The translations under genes were made by a program, and so were the position numbers. From Owenweeksia sp963758205 (lineage in GTDB: Bacteria > Bacteroidota > Bacteroidia > Flavobacteriales > Schleiferiaceae): a stretch of DNA of 64,000 nucleotides. Positions 1 through 8,720 of this stretch are shown one piece after another. Below the pieces are notes generated by a model. The model did not search any database, was not told the DNA's origin, and saw only the letters and a program-made list of their open reading frames with translations. Every line of letters starts with the position of its first letter. The first letter of the stretch is position 1. Location of the stretch: the NCBI GenBank assembly GCA_963758205.1, contig CAVWUM010000002.1, positions 1,674,001-1,738,000 on the forward strand. The letters are read 5' to 3'.

Positions 1-338
1 TGGTGGTTTGTCCGCCCGGGGCCTTAGGCACACCATGGATGAGAAGACTGGGCACTGCTGAAACGGCTTTTGCCAGCGGATGGATGGCGCTGCGCGGAGC
101 AAGGCGAAGAAGAGCGGCCGACCGTGGTTTTGTACTTTCTGACCATGCCGATTGGGATGGATTAAATAAAGCGGTTTTGGCCACAGGGGCCGAGAATATT
201 TATGTAACCCACGGTTATCAATCCATCTATACCAAATGGTTGATTGAGGAATATGGATTAAATGCTGTGGCCGTTTCTACCTTTTATGAAGGTGAGGGAA
301 GCGAAGACCAGGAAGGGAAGGAGGCCTCAAAAAAATGA
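1..338 (+). CDS. ligase-associated DNA exonuclease (C-terminal part, runs off the window)
   Basis: Only the last roughly 110 residues are present; the reading frame is open through the left edge, so the gene starts outside the window. The visible part carries an SDHADW motif followed by an alpha/beta segment ending in a charged tail. This motif is typical of the metallo-beta-lactamase/beta-CASP proteins annotated as ligase-associated DNA exonucleases, which lie next to ATP-dependent DNA ligases. The stop overlaps the ligase start as ATGA (335-338), so the two are probably translationally coupled and work in one DNA repair pathway. The metal-binding HxHxDH motif would lie upstream and cannot be checked. 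Confidence 0.8.
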   Translation, partial: VVCPPGALGTPWMRRLGTAETAFASGWMALRGARRRRAADRGFVLSDHADWDGLNKAVLATGAENIYVTHGYQSIYTKWLIEEYGLNAVAVSTFYEGEGSEDQEGKEASKK

Positions 339-1927
339 AACAGTTTGCCAACCTTTTTATGCAGTTGGATCAAACCAACAAAACCAATACTAAAGTGGCC
401 GCTTTGGTAAACTATTTTAACGAGGCTCCTGATGAAGAGAAGGTGTGGGCTATAGCCATTATGAGCCACAGAAGACCTAAGCGCCCGGTCAATACAAGAG
501 AGTTGCGCGAGTGGTGCCAACAGGAAACGGGCCTGCCTGAATGGTTATTTGACGAGACCTACCACGTTGTAGGTGACTTGGGAGAAACCATCGCCAAGCT
601 ACTCCCTAAAGTGGAAAACAGCGAAGACCGTGGGCTTTTATACTGGATCAACTTTTTGATTGAATTGCGGAAAAAACCACAGGAAGTTAAACGTAAGGAA
701 ATAATAGCTGCCTGGGCTGAGCTGGAATCGTTTGAGCGCTTTGTTTTCAATAAGCTGATAACCGGTGGTTTCAGGATGGGCGTGAGCCAGAAGCTTATGA
801 CACGGGCTTTGTCACAGCACCTGGAAAAAGATCCGGCCGAGATGGCCCATCGCCTTATGGGCAGTTGGGACCCGGCCACAGTAACTTTTCATGACCTGCT
901 TTTGGATGACAGTGTGGAAGCCGATACCTCCAGACCGTATCCTTTCTTTTTGGCTTATCAGCTGGAGGATGGGCCCGAGAGCCTGGGCAAACCTGAAGAT
1001 TGGTTTGCCGAGTACAAGTGGGATGGCATTCGTGGACAATTGATTGTGCGGAATGGTGAGGTTTTTCTCTGGAGCCGTGGCGAGGAGTTGGTAACCGAGC
1101 AATATCCCGAAATAAAGGAAGTTGTGAAATTTCTGCCGGAAGGCACAGTGCTGGATGGGGAGGTGCTGGTGTATAAAAATAACCAGGTGCAGGGCTTTAG
1201 CCTTTTGCAAAAGCGTATTGGGCGAAAAACCGTTGGTGCCAAAATGCTGAAAGATGCCCCGGTGGTGCTGAGGTGCTATGATGTATTGGAGTGGAAGGGC
1301 AGAGATATTAGAAGTGAGACGCAGGATTTTAGACGGCAGATTCTGGAGAAGCTTTTTAGTGAGCTACCCGAAAATAATCTGCTTCAACTCTCGGAGGTGA
1401 TAGACTTCAGTTCCTGGGAGGAGCTTGCCGCTTTACGCGAGGATGCCCGAAGCCGCTATAGCGAAGGCTTGATGTTAAAAGCTAAGAACGGTACTTATGG
1501 CGTAGGCCGGAAAAAGGGCGACTGGTGGAAGTGGAAAGTGGACCCCCTTACGGTAGATGCGGTGATGCTTTACGCTATGCGGGGCCATGGCCGCAGAGCA
1601 AACCTTTATACGGATTACACTTTTGCCGTATGGGATGGAGATTCGCTTGTGCCGTTTACCAAGGCCTATTCCGGACTAACCGATGAGGAGTTTAATAAGG
1701 TGGACAATTTTGTGAAACGCAATACTATAGAGCGCTTTGGTCCGGTGCGCAGCGTAAAACCCGAACTGGTTTTTGAAATTGCCTTTGAGGGGATTCAAAA
1801 GTCATCGCGGCATAAGTCGGGTATTGCATTGCGCTTTCCACGGATGAAAAGGTGGAGAAAGGATAAGCCCCCAAAAGAGGCCAATACTCTGGCGGATTTG
1901 CAGGAATTACTAAAGCTTTATGGGTAA
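335..1927 (+). CDS. ATP-dependent DNA ligase
   Basis: A 530-residue ligase of the archaeal/eukaryotic (LigB-like) type that seals nicks using ATP. An N-terminal helical DNA-binding domain (about 1-200) precedes the nucleotidyltransferase core. The core shows motif I KWDG with the adenylated Lys at K228, LDGEVL (motif III), EGLMLK (motif IV) and a WWKWK motif V. An OB-fold domain follows to the end. It overlaps the upstream exonuclease by four bases. In many bacteria this pair is followed by an Lhr-type helicase and a phosphoesterase, but here the ligase is followed by non-coding DNA and then genes on the other strand, so the module is short or split. Function by family is secure; the physiological role (repair rather than replication) is inference. 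Confidence 0.93.
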   Translation: MKQFANLFMQLDQTNKTNTKVAALVNYFNEAPDEEKVWAIAIMSHRRPKRPVNTRELREWCQQETGLPEWLFDETYHVVGDLGETIAKLLPKVENSEDRGLLYWINFLIELRKKPQEVKRKEIIAAWAELESFERFVFNKLITGGFRMGVSQKLMTRALSQHLEKDPAEMAHRLMGSWDPATVTFHDLLLDDSVEADTSRPYPFFLAYQLEDGPESLGKPEDWFAEYKWDGIRGQLIVRNGEVFLWSRGEELVTEQYPEIKEVVKFLPEGTVLDGEVLVYKNNQVQGFSLLQKRIGRKTVGAKMLKDAPVVLRCYDVLEWKGRDIRSETQDFRRQILEKLFSELPENNLLQLSEVIDFSSWEELAALREDARSRYSEGLMLKAKNGTYGVGRKKGDWWKWKVDPLTVDAVMLYAMRGHGRRANLYTDYTFAVWDGDSLVPFTKAYSGLTDEEFNKVDNFVKRNTIERFGPVRSVKPELVFEIAFEGIQKSSRHKSGIALRFPRMKRWRKDKPPKEANTLADLQELLKLYG

Positions 1928-2184
1928 GTAGTTACAACCACCCGACAGGTGGGCCTTGGCTGCCGCTTTTTAAGTAGCCCCTGCTTTTACCTAGGAGGGG
2001 CGAAGGATTTGCGACTCATTGAATCTGGTCGGTTATATGTTCATTCACCCTGTAGGGGTGATTTGTTAGTAGCCCGTGTTGTAGCCATGACTAGTGGTAA
2101 CATGAAAGCGATGAAGCTCTTTGGCGGGGTTTTTTGCTCCCCAATTCACATTTTCAAAAAACCATGACAAAGAGAATACCTGAC
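1928..2184. repeat. non-coding spacer with small GC-rich hairpins
   Basis: The spacer between the ligase and the convergent GNAT gene contains no convincing gene. Two short hairpins are visible: CCACC/GGTGG just after the ligase stop, and TCACCC/GGGTGA at 2045-2061 with a 5-base loop. The second resembles degraded intergenic repeat units common in Bacteroidota. Either may act as a terminator, but no clear T tract follows. Confidence 0.35.
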
Positions 2185-2616
2185 CTAAATCGCCATCTCC
2201 ATGTAGTATAAATCCAGGCCGGTCGCCCAATGGTCTTTTTTAACCTCAATAAGTGTAAACCCCATTTTTTCATAAAACTTGTAGGTACGCTGGCTGGTGC
2301 GGGTTACTATTTTTTGCAGCCCTGGTTTTGATTTTATAACGGCAATACGATGCAGCGTAAGTTGCCTACCAATGCCCTTTCCCTGAAATTCAGGGTGAAT
2401 GATGCCCCACGAAAGCATTCCGCTATTTTCATGATAGTTAACTCCACCGCAGCCTTTTATAATTTCATCTTCTTCTACCACAAAAAAGTCCTCTGTTTCC
2501 TTATCCAGGTAATCCGAAAACCATGCTTCTTCTTCGGGCGCAAAGTAGGGCGGGGTGTTCAGCCGGAATAGCTCTAAGAGCTGAGGTTTGTCGTTTGGAG
2601 TGTAAGGGCGTATCAT
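2185..2616 (-). CDS. GNAT family N-acetyltransferase
   Basis: A 143-residue single-domain GNAT acetyltransferase, predicted to move an acetyl group from acetyl-CoA to an unknown amine. The beta4-alpha3 acetyl-CoA loop reads GKGIGRQL, a good match to Q/RxxGxG/A, preceded by SWGIIHPEFQ. A Tyr-Glu-Lys-Met-Gly-Phe segment near the C-terminus is typical of the fold. Its ATG overlaps the stop of the upstream Fic gene (ATGA, 2613-2616), so both are made from one transcript. The substrate cannot be told; a small molecule, antibiotic or protein N-terminus are all possible. The operon suggests control by the same palindromic sites as the Fic gene. Confidence 0.85.
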   Translation of the reverse strand: MIRPYTPNDKPQLLELFRLNTPPYFAPEEEAWFSDYLDKETEDFFVVEEDEIIKGCGGVNYHENSGMLSWGIIHPEFQGKGIGRQLTLHRIAVIKSKPGLQKIVTRTSQRTYKFYEKMGFTLIEVKKDHWATGLDLYYMEMAI

Positions 2617-3728
2617 GTATATTTTTCCTTTAGGTTAAGTTGGTAGCGGGTACTTCTTCCGCCACCAAAAGGCAACAATACCTTCTTTTCCGCTAAATCC
2701 TGTAAGTCGCGGGTGGCAGTGGCCTTAGAAGTTTTGGTAATAGAAATGTACTTGGTCGCACTCATACCCCCTTCAAAACCCTCCGGACCTTCATCCAGCA
2801 TCCGGTTTACCACCTTTAGCTGACGATCATTAAGCTTTTGCCCGAAATACTCAAAAAACCTGGTTTTCTTTAGGGTGAAGTCAATCAGCTCTTCGGCCTG
2901 TTTTTGTGCTTCTATCACCACCTTTACAAAGTAATTTACCCATGGGGTGACTTCTAAAGTTCGCTGTGCTGTTTGCAGTGCATTGTAATAGCCTTTTTTA
3001 TCGGCCTCTATTACTTTAGAAAGACTGAGTACCACCGGCCTGCCCGACTTTTGCGAAAGAGCCTTTTCTGCAATAGCCCGGCCTATCCGACCATTTCCAT
3101 CCTCAAAGGGGTGAATACTTTCAAACCAAAGGTGTGCGATTGCGGAGCGTACTATGGGTTTTTTTATTTCGTCAACTCCCCCCGGACCAGTATTATTAAA
3201 CCATTGTATAAACTCGTTCATCTCGTTTTCCACCAGTTCAGAAGGAGGTGCTTCATAGTGTATTTTTTCTTTTCCCATGGCCCCTGAGATAACCTGCATA
3301 GGTTCGGGGTGTGTACGCCAACCTCCTTTTTTGATGGTCTCATCTGCCTTCATCAACATGCTGTGCCAACTAAATAATAACTGAGTAGATAGGGGCTCGG
3401 CATAGGTTTGCCGTACACTTAGCATGAGTTCAGCCACACCTTCGGCTCTTCGGTCAGTCACCTTTTTAGTGCGCCCCAACCCAAGGTTGTTTCGTATAGA
3501 TGACATTACATCTTCCCGACTAAGGTATTCACCTTCAATCTCCGAAGTTTTTACGGCCTCGGCTACCATCAGTGCTATTACAGCCTCGGTTTCATTTGTG
3601 TCTGGTAGCGCCTTTAACAATCCGCCTGCCCTGCCCAGTTGAGATGTAAATTCAAACAGCATATCGTCTACCGCCTCAGTGCTGTAGCGGAAGTTGGGCC
3701 AGTCAATATGTTGCCAGTTATACTTCAT
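2613..3728 (-). CDS. Fic family protein (DUF4172 N-terminus, Fic core, winged-helix C-terminus)
   Basis: Predicted 371-residue protein AMP-transferase (AMPylator). The N-terminus starts YNWQHIDWPNFRY, typical of DUF4172. An inhibitory-helix motif TSEIEG (T61-G66) matches (S/T)xxxE(G/N), and the catalytic motif HPFEDGNGRIGR starts at H206. The C-terminal 90 residues look like a winged helix (SATKYISITKTSKATATRDLQDL), which may bind DNA. I place the start at the ATG at 3728; a longer frame to 3767 would run through the palindromes and lacks family similarity. Two identical 29-bp palindromes lie at and upstream of this start, suggesting autoregulation. Fic proteins of this class can act alone, autoinhibited by the N-terminal helix. 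The target is unknown. Confidence 0.92.
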   Translation of the reverse strand: MKYNWQHIDWPNFRYSTEAVDDMLFEFTSQLGRAGGLLKALPDTNETEAVIALMVAEAVKTSEIEGEYLSREDVMSSIRNNLGLGRTKKVTDRRAEGVAELMLSVRQTYAEPLSTQLLFSWHSMLMKADETIKKGGWRTHPEPMQVISGAMGKEKIHYEAPPSELVENEMNEFIQWFNNTGPGGVDEIKKPIVRSAIAHLWFESIHPFEDGNGRIGRAIAEKALSQKSGRPVVLSLSKVIEADKKGYYNALQTAQRTLEVTPWVNYFVKVVIEAQKQAEELIDFTLKKTRFFEYFGQKLNDRQLKVVNRMLDEGPEGFEGGMSATKYISITKTSKATATRDLQDLAEKKVLLPFGGGRSTRYQLNLKEKYT

Positions 3729-3800
3729 GAGCCGAATGTACAACTTATTCGGCTCAAAAATCGGCAATATTTGAGCCGAATAGTGAAATTATTCGGCTCA
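3728..3800 (-). promoter_or_regulatory. two identical 29-bp palindromes, probable operators of the Fic-GNAT operon
   Basis: The ten-base arm TGAGCCGAAT occurs four times in alternating orientation: 3728-3737, inverted at 3747-3756, 3772-3781, inverted at 3791-3800. This makes two inverted repeats with the same 10-base arms and the same 9-base spacer, 44 bp apart (about four helical turns). The first touches the Fic start codon. Between them, on the minus strand, GATTTTTG (3762-3755) is one base off the Bacteroidota -7 element TAnnTTTG. Equal spacing and exact arms fit a dimeric regulator binding two sites on one DNA face. The Fic winged helix is the obvious candidate (inference). The rest of the spacer up to 4044 shows nothing further. 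Confidence 0.7.
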
Positions 3801-4044
3801 GCATTTCCAAAATCAGCTCTTGAAAAGCGCGTGCTCACAAGTTTTGCCTCATGCTGTTCAGAAGGCTGTCATGGCTACAAGCCATTATCACTCACTATAA
3901 ACAAGCGTAAGCTAAGTGGTGAAAATATATTTGAATACCCACCCCACTTTCGCTCGCCCAAAACGTAAGGGATGAAGGATTACTCCCCGGATGCCCCACG
4001 TGATAGGGGTATGGCTCCTTACAATTAAATACATATAAATTTTT

Positions 4045-4473
4045 ATGAAAACTGCTTCGTCCCTTAAAATTGGTTTTTCAACATTGGTTGGTGTTGCACT
4101 ATTATCCGGCTGCTGCCGATCTACAAATTGTGATTGTGTTTTCCCTTCTGTTGGGATATTCTATGAAAGTGACACCCTGACCTGTCCTAATGATTTTCAG
4201 GTCATGGCTTTTGATCAAGCTAATAACCAGAATATGGGTGAAGCAATTAACCTTTTAAGGGATGACTGTTCCCTGGAGTTTAGTTATGAGGCCAATCGCT
4301 ACTGGGTAATCAGTTCAGATTCGTTGAATATCTCCGATACCGTACGAATTACAGACATAAGCTTTTTTGAAAATGATGACGACTGCTGCGACTGTGGTCC
4401 ACAAATCAGCGGCATTGAGCTGGACATTAACGGCCAGCGTAGCGCGGGTAATGCTCCTGTAAGGAAGTTTTAA
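4045..4473 (+). CDS. small cysteine-rich lipoprotein of unknown function
   Basis: A 142-residue protein with an N-terminal hydrophobic segment ending in a lipobox (LLSGC, about residue 23), so it is probably a lipoprotein processed by signal peptidase II. The mature part is rich in Cys, with CCRSTNCDC near the start and DDCCDCGP near residue 118, suggesting disulfides or metal binding. No family is recognised. It stands alone between the Fic promoter region and a hairpin-rich spacer. GC content and codon use look lower in GC than the transport genes further right, consistent with accessory DNA. Confidence 0.6.
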   Translation: MKTASSLKIGFSTLVGVALLSGCCRSTNCDCVFPSVGIFYESDTLTCPNDFQVMAFDQANNQNMGEAINLLRDDCSLEFSYEANRYWVISSDSLNISDTVRITDISFFENDDDCCDCGPQISGIELDINGQRSAGNAPVRKF

Positions 4474-4514
4474 ACTGGAATACTAAAATTTAAACAAGAC
4501 CTATTAAGTGTTCA

Positions 4515-4560
4515 AGTCCTGACAGGGTTATATCAACTTAGGTATAAACTTGTCAGGACT
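4515..4560. repeat. inverted repeat downstream of the lipoprotein gene
   Basis: Arms AGTCCTGACA (4515-4524) and TGTCAGGACT (4551-4560) are perfectly complementary around a 26-base loop. Similar CCTGACAGG-type stems are frequent between genes in Bacteroidota. It may end transcription of the gene that stops at 4473, but there is no T tract. Confidence 0.5.
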
Positions 4561-4580
4561 GATGGGCCATAAATCCGAAT

Positions 4581-4604
4581 CATATTGTTGACCTCAACAA
4601 TATG
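4581..4604. repeat. perfect 11-bp-arm hairpin CATATTGTTGA/TCAACAATATG
   Basis: Two 11-base arms separated by only two bases form a nearly continuous palindrome. A related hairpin with the core TTGTTG..CT.AACAA occurs at 5719-5744, on the other side of the FG-GAP gene. The shared core (13 of 16 positions) suggests a dispersed repeat family and not two independent terminators. Confidence 0.5.
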
Positions 4605-4712
4605 ATCGCCTTCATTCTCCAAAAATCAAAGTTCACTTTGAGAAGATGTTTATATTTCGAACACTATTGGTTGCAAATCCACGCTTTGACTATAGGCGGT
4701 CATTTTATAGGT

Positions 4713-4720
4713 TACATTTG
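4713..4720 (+). promoter_or_regulatory. Bacteroidota -7 promoter element (TACATTTG)
   Basis: TACATTTG matches TAnnTTTG exactly and lies 26 bases before the preferred ATG at 4747. A TTTG at 4685-4688 could be the -33 element, but its 24-base spacing is longer than the usual 19-21. Confidence 0.45.
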
Positions 4721-4746
4721 TGATTTCAACATCATTATTAAAAGCG

Positions 4747-5691
4747 ATGAAAGAAATTAAATGGGAGTTCTCTATTGTTATTCTGATTTTACTGTCAATT
4801 TTTAGTGCGTGTAAGAAAGAGTCCAAAACACCTGTTGAAGAGCCAGAAATCAGGCCTCGGAATGACAACCCAAATTTTAATACCCCCATTACTAATGCAT
4901 TTAATTTAGCGTCAAGTGGTTACAATTCAAAACCTCATTTTGTAGATATTGATAATGATGGTGACTTTGATCTATTCGTTGGCAGCTCAAGTGGAACCCT
5001 CATGTATTATGAGAATGTTGGCTCAAAATCCAGCCCAACTTTCGCTGAGAAATTAGCAAATCCATTCAATTTAACGCCTTCAGGATATAATTCAACCCCT
5101 GCCTTTGTAGATATTGACAGTGATGGCGACTTTGATTTGTTCGTAGGCAGTGCAAGCGGAATTCTCAAATATTACAAGAATATAGGCTCAAAGTCCAGCC
5201 CTTCGTTCGCTGAGATATTAATTGACCCATTTAATTTATCCACTTCAGGATACAATTCAGCTCCTGCGTTTATTGATATAGATGATGATGGTGACTTTGA
5301 TTTATTAGTGGGCAGTGCAAGTGGAGTCCTCGAATATTATGAGAATGTTGGTTCAAAATCAAACCCTTCTTATCCCGGAAAAATAGCGAGCCCTTTCAAT
5401 TTATCAGATCCGGGATATGATTCATCCCCTCAGTTTGTGGATATTGATGATGATGGTGATTTTGATTTATTTGCAGGTTGTTCAAGCGGAAATCTCAAAT
5501 ATTATGAGAACACCGGTTCAAAGTCAAACCCCTCTTTTTCCGAGAAAACAACCAATCCGTTCAACTTGTCAACTTCCGGATATGACTCTGCCCCTGCATT
5601 TGTAGATATAGATGATGATACTGATTTTGACTTATTTATTGGAGGCTCTAGTGGATCCACACAGTTTTACAGGAATACCAACGTAGAATAG
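4747..5691 (+). CDS. FG-GAP/VCBS repeat lipoprotein
   Basis: A 314-residue surface or periplasmic lipoprotein. The start at 4747 gives a proper signal ending in the lipobox FSAC; the frame is open further upstream but that part has no signal features and overlaps the promoter. After a Pro/Glu-rich linker come five tandem repeats of about 55 residues (165 bp), each with a calcium-loop motif of the type D-D-DGDFDLF-G, then a YYEN-GSKS-PSF linker. These repeats form beta-propeller blades in related proteins and may bind calcium and sugars or proteins. The DNA repeats are very alike, so unequal crossing-over could change copy number. No T9SS domain is present. The repeat consensus resembles that of the T9SS cargo at 22288-23601. 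Confidence 0.8.
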   Translation: MKEIKWEFSIVILILLSIFSACKKESKTPVEEPEIRPRNDNPNFNTPITNAFNLASSGYNSKPHFVDIDNDGDFDLFVGSSSGTLMYYENVGSKSSPTFAEKLANPFNLTPSGYNSTPAFVDIDSDGDFDLFVGSASGILKYYKNIGSKSSPSFAEILIDPFNLSTSGYNSAPAFIDIDDDGDFDLLVGSASGVLEYYENVGSKSNPSYPGKIASPFNLSDPGYDSSPQFVDIDDDGDFDLFAGCSSGNLKYYENTGSKSNPSFSEKTTNPFNLSTSGYDSAPAFVDIDDDTDFDLFIGGSSGSTQFYRNTNVE

Positions 5692-5718
5692 TAGTCAACA
5701 AACACCCGCCTGTTTCTG

Positions 5719-5744
5719 CCATTTTGTTGGGCTTAACAAAATGG
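5719..5744. repeat. hairpin CCATTTTGTT/AACAAAATGG
   Basis: Ten-base perfect arms with a 6-base loop, 28 bp after the FG-GAP stop. It may terminate transcription. Its core resembles the hairpin at 4581-4604, so the two flank the FG-GAP gene. Confidence 0.5.
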
Positions 5745-5778
5745 TTGAGATATTTAATATAGTGAATGGTGATCATAA

Positions 5779-6270
5779 CTAATCACCCGTGCCAGTTTCC
5801 ATTGCTTGCCCTCCAACAGCCGAGAGATGCGTAAAGCGCGCTTCGGAAGTCAGCGTTAGCTTAGGGTTATTGGGATATAGGACATAAAAGCTATGAAAAC
5901 CACTTTGCACCGCCCCATATAACTCACCATTGCGGTACATGGGGTAAACCTCCAAAGAACCAGGCTGTAGCTTGCGAATAGCCTTATACTCAATGTTACA
6001 AAGCCAGTTTTTGATGCCGGTTATAAAAGCCTCCTTATTGGGTGTTATCCCCGATTGATCATGGTAAAACTCAAAATTATCCGCTACCAACGTATCAAAA
6101 ACGGTAAGGTTACATTGGTTGAAACCGATAGTGAAGAGGAGGCTGTCGTGGGTTTGGAGTTGGTGGTGGAGGGAAGAGGTGTCTTTTGGGGATTTTGGCG
6201 GGGTAGATTGGGCTTGGGCTATAGGGGAGAAGGTGATTAGTATGAGCGAGAAGATTACTGTTTTCAGCAT
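5779..6270 (-). CDS. secreted NTF2-like (DUF4440-type) protein
   Basis: A 163-residue protein with a clear signal peptide (MLKTVIFSLILITFSPIAQA, cut after AQA). The rest, with FDTLVADNFEFYHDQSG and a later beta-rich half (GAVQSGFHSFYVL), fits the cone-shaped NTF2/SnoaL fold found in DUF4440 proteins, which often bind small hydrophobic ligands. Function is unknown. It is convergent with the FG-GAP gene and is not obviously part of an operon. Confidence 0.6.
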   Translation of the reverse strand: MLKTVIFSLILITFSPIAQAQSTPPKSPKDTSSLHHQLQTHDSLLFTIGFNQCNLTVFDTLVADNFEFYHDQSGITPNKEAFITGIKNWLCNIEYKAIRKLQPGSLEVYPMYRNGELYGAVQSGFHSFYVLYPNNPKLTLTSEARFTHLSAVGGQAMETGTGD

Positions 6271-6458
6271 ATGAATTCAGAATTTGACTATTGTATGAAA
6301 TTACGAGGGTATATTCCCCGCTCGTAAATCAATGGTGGCGAGTTAATACTTTAAGGCTTAAAGCTAGTTTATGAAAACAAGAATGACCTAGGTATTTTAC
6401 ACTTTATTCAATTATTTGCTTAATATTAAGAACTCAAAAATAATTTAACCAAACAACC

Positions 6459-8589
6459 ATGAAACTATCCTCCGTATTTATTACCGGCTATAAAAGTATA
6501 GGAAGTAAAATCGAGATAAAGCTTAATCCAAAAGCGGCAGTACTTGTGGGTAAGAGTAACGTTGGTAAAAGCAATATTCTAAAAGCAATAAATTTTGCTT
6601 ATAACGATGCTAAATTAGAGGTGAACGATCGGTGTTCATGGTTGAATCAGAATCCTGAAGAAATTGTTGCCAGACTTAGGTTTCATTTGAATTCAGATGA
6701 AATCAAAGAATTGTCCAGCCATGATGCCAAGCTTAGATCAATAAAGGCTATCATACTAGAGAAGTATGGTAATGGGGAGAGGAAAATAGTCTTTGATCCC
6801 CATGTAGAGGAGAAGACAAGAGAAGAGCCATCTGACGAAACCATAGAAATTCTAAAAGTAATTAGACTGAGAATTAGAAAACAGCTACGCGCATGGGGCT
6901 CATTAATGAAGTCACATCCGTCACTTGCAGAAAGCCCTGTTGCTATTAGATTTTCTGACTTAGATCATTGGGTTAATGAAGAAAAGGAACTGTATCCCAA
7001 AGAATCATTGAAACTTCAGCTTAAGGCGATTCAACACCTTACAGATGAATTGGCCCTAATTCGAGAATATTTAGATAATAAAGAGTACGATGTGCTCAAC
7101 ACCAAGGGGGTAAAGATGGGGTTAACCTATCTCAGGGATTACATTCAAGATAATTTTGGCAGTATTACATATAATTCTGTTTCGGAAAAAGTTATTCAGT
7201 TTGAGGCGCTGGTAAAAATGCTTCCGAGACTAATCTTTGTAGAGAATGATGTCAGCTTCGAAGTCGATGATAGAATTTATTTTGATAAAATTGGTGACAA
7301 CCGGCCCTTCTTTATGAACTTACTTTTAAAAATCGGAAGGGCAAACCTGGAAAATATTGTCAATGGAGGTGGAAGGCAAAGGGAGGATGAACTTACGACT
7401 GTTAACAATAATCTGCGGGAATATCTCTCAAAGTATTGGAATCAGGAAAACTTACGATTAGAGCTGAGATATGAGACAGATGAAGCGCCTCGGGTAGGTA
7501 AAGATGAGAATATCAAAATACCAAGATTTTTAGAATTGGACATTATCGGAGCCGAAGGGCATAGAGGAAGTTTAGAGCAACAGGGGCCTGGGTTTAGGTG
7601 GTTTCTTTGGTTTGTTGTAACTCACCTTTATAAGGTTGAGGATTCTGATGTGCTACTCTTAATGGATGAGCCTGCGTTACACCTACATGCCGCGGCTCAG
7701 TTTGACCTTCTAGACAGATTTGAGCAATCAATGGAAAGAATTCAATTCCTCTATACAACACATTCACCATTTTTATTAAATAAGAACTTTCCAAATAGAA
7801 TTGTTAGCGTTGAAAAAGGAGAAGTGAATATTGCAAAACGAGGAACTCATGTAAACCTGAAACCTTATCACTCTCAGAAGGGAATAGCTTGGGAGCCGAT
7901 AAGAAGTGCAATCGGATTACCTGCAGGTGCTTCTCTTTATGTTGGAGGAAAAAATTTAATTGTAGAAGGAATTACAGATCAGTTAATTATTTCTGCGGTT
8001 ATTCAGGTTAAAAATATACTTGAACAGGAAGTGAGGTTTGATTTGAATCAGATTAGTATCAATTACGGAGGTGATGATGCGAATACAATAGCAATGGCCT
8101 TGTTTTGCCAACAAGAAGAAATGGAGACAAAAGTTCTATTTGATGGGGATACTTATGAAAAGAAGGTGAATCTGCTTAAGAAAGGCGGATTTAAGGAGGA
8201 CAATATTTTTATTATTTCAAAGGAGATTACAAAGAAAGGTGCTTCATTTGTTGATATTGAGGATCTTTTTCCATCAGAAGTTTTATCACATAAAAGTCAT
8301 CGATGCTTATTCTCAGATATTTTCTGATAAAGAGCTTAAATTACCTGATACTTATGAAGAGATAGTGGCTTCTTTCAAGGGGAGCCAAATAGACAATTGG
8401 GGTAGGTCAAAATTCTATCAAGAATACTTCAAAAAGAACCTTAAGTTATCTTTTGGTAAATATTTGGTTTGTAATCATATTGTCGAAACCCTCAGGAAAA
8501 TGGATAAGGGTGAATTCAATAAGTCGACAGTCAATATTCAGAAATTAATTGAGCGTATTTGGCAAAAGGGAGGTAGCTCTTGGAGATAA
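6459..8589 (+). pseudogene. OLD-family AAA ATPase/TOPRIM nuclease, broken by a frameshift
   Basis: The N-terminal ABC-type ATPase has Walker A GKSNVGKS (residues 31-38) and LLMDEPALHLH as Walker B/D-loop (about residue 402). A TOPRIM nuclease part begins near IVEGITDQ (about 503) with DGDTYEKK and DIEDLF further on. The first frame stops at 8327, while the true C-terminus (KVIDAYSQIF to 8589) is in the next frame. Removing one base near 8280 (or one T in 8266-8270) gives a continuous protein of about 709 residues. OLD nucleases act in phage defence or DNA repair; class 2 members pair with a UvrD-like helicase, but none adjoins here, so this is an orphan. The region is AT-rich compared with the transport genes, suggesting acquisition. 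Confidence 0.8.
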
Positions 8590-8680
8590 GAATTATCTTT
8601 TTGAGTCTATTGGTAGTAAAATATAAGTAAGGTGGATTTATACTGCTTGCCTAATACTTGTCTATGCCGATTTACAGTTA

Positions 8681-8701
8681 GCGCGGATTTGCAATCCGTG
8701 C
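8681..8701. repeat. short palindromic repeat (CGGATT tgc AATCCG)
   Basis: Six-base perfect arms at 8684-8689 and 8693-8698, extendable to nine with one G-T pair, around a TGC loop. Palindromes of this type recur between genes in Bacteroidota. It lies just after the OLD gene, at the edge of the permease remnant. Confidence 0.45.
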
Positions 8702-8720
8702 TTCATCCTTAGCTCTGACT

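Noticed and set aside
1949..2167. 72-residue open frame after the ligase gene
   Set aside because: No homology, composition dominated by hairpin DNA, no start signal; best seen as non-coding spacer.
4900..5690. 165-bp tandem DNA repeats as a possible CRISPR or satellite array
   Set aside because: The repeats are in frame and encode protein blades with conserved calcium loops; unit length and lack of spacers exclude CRISPR.
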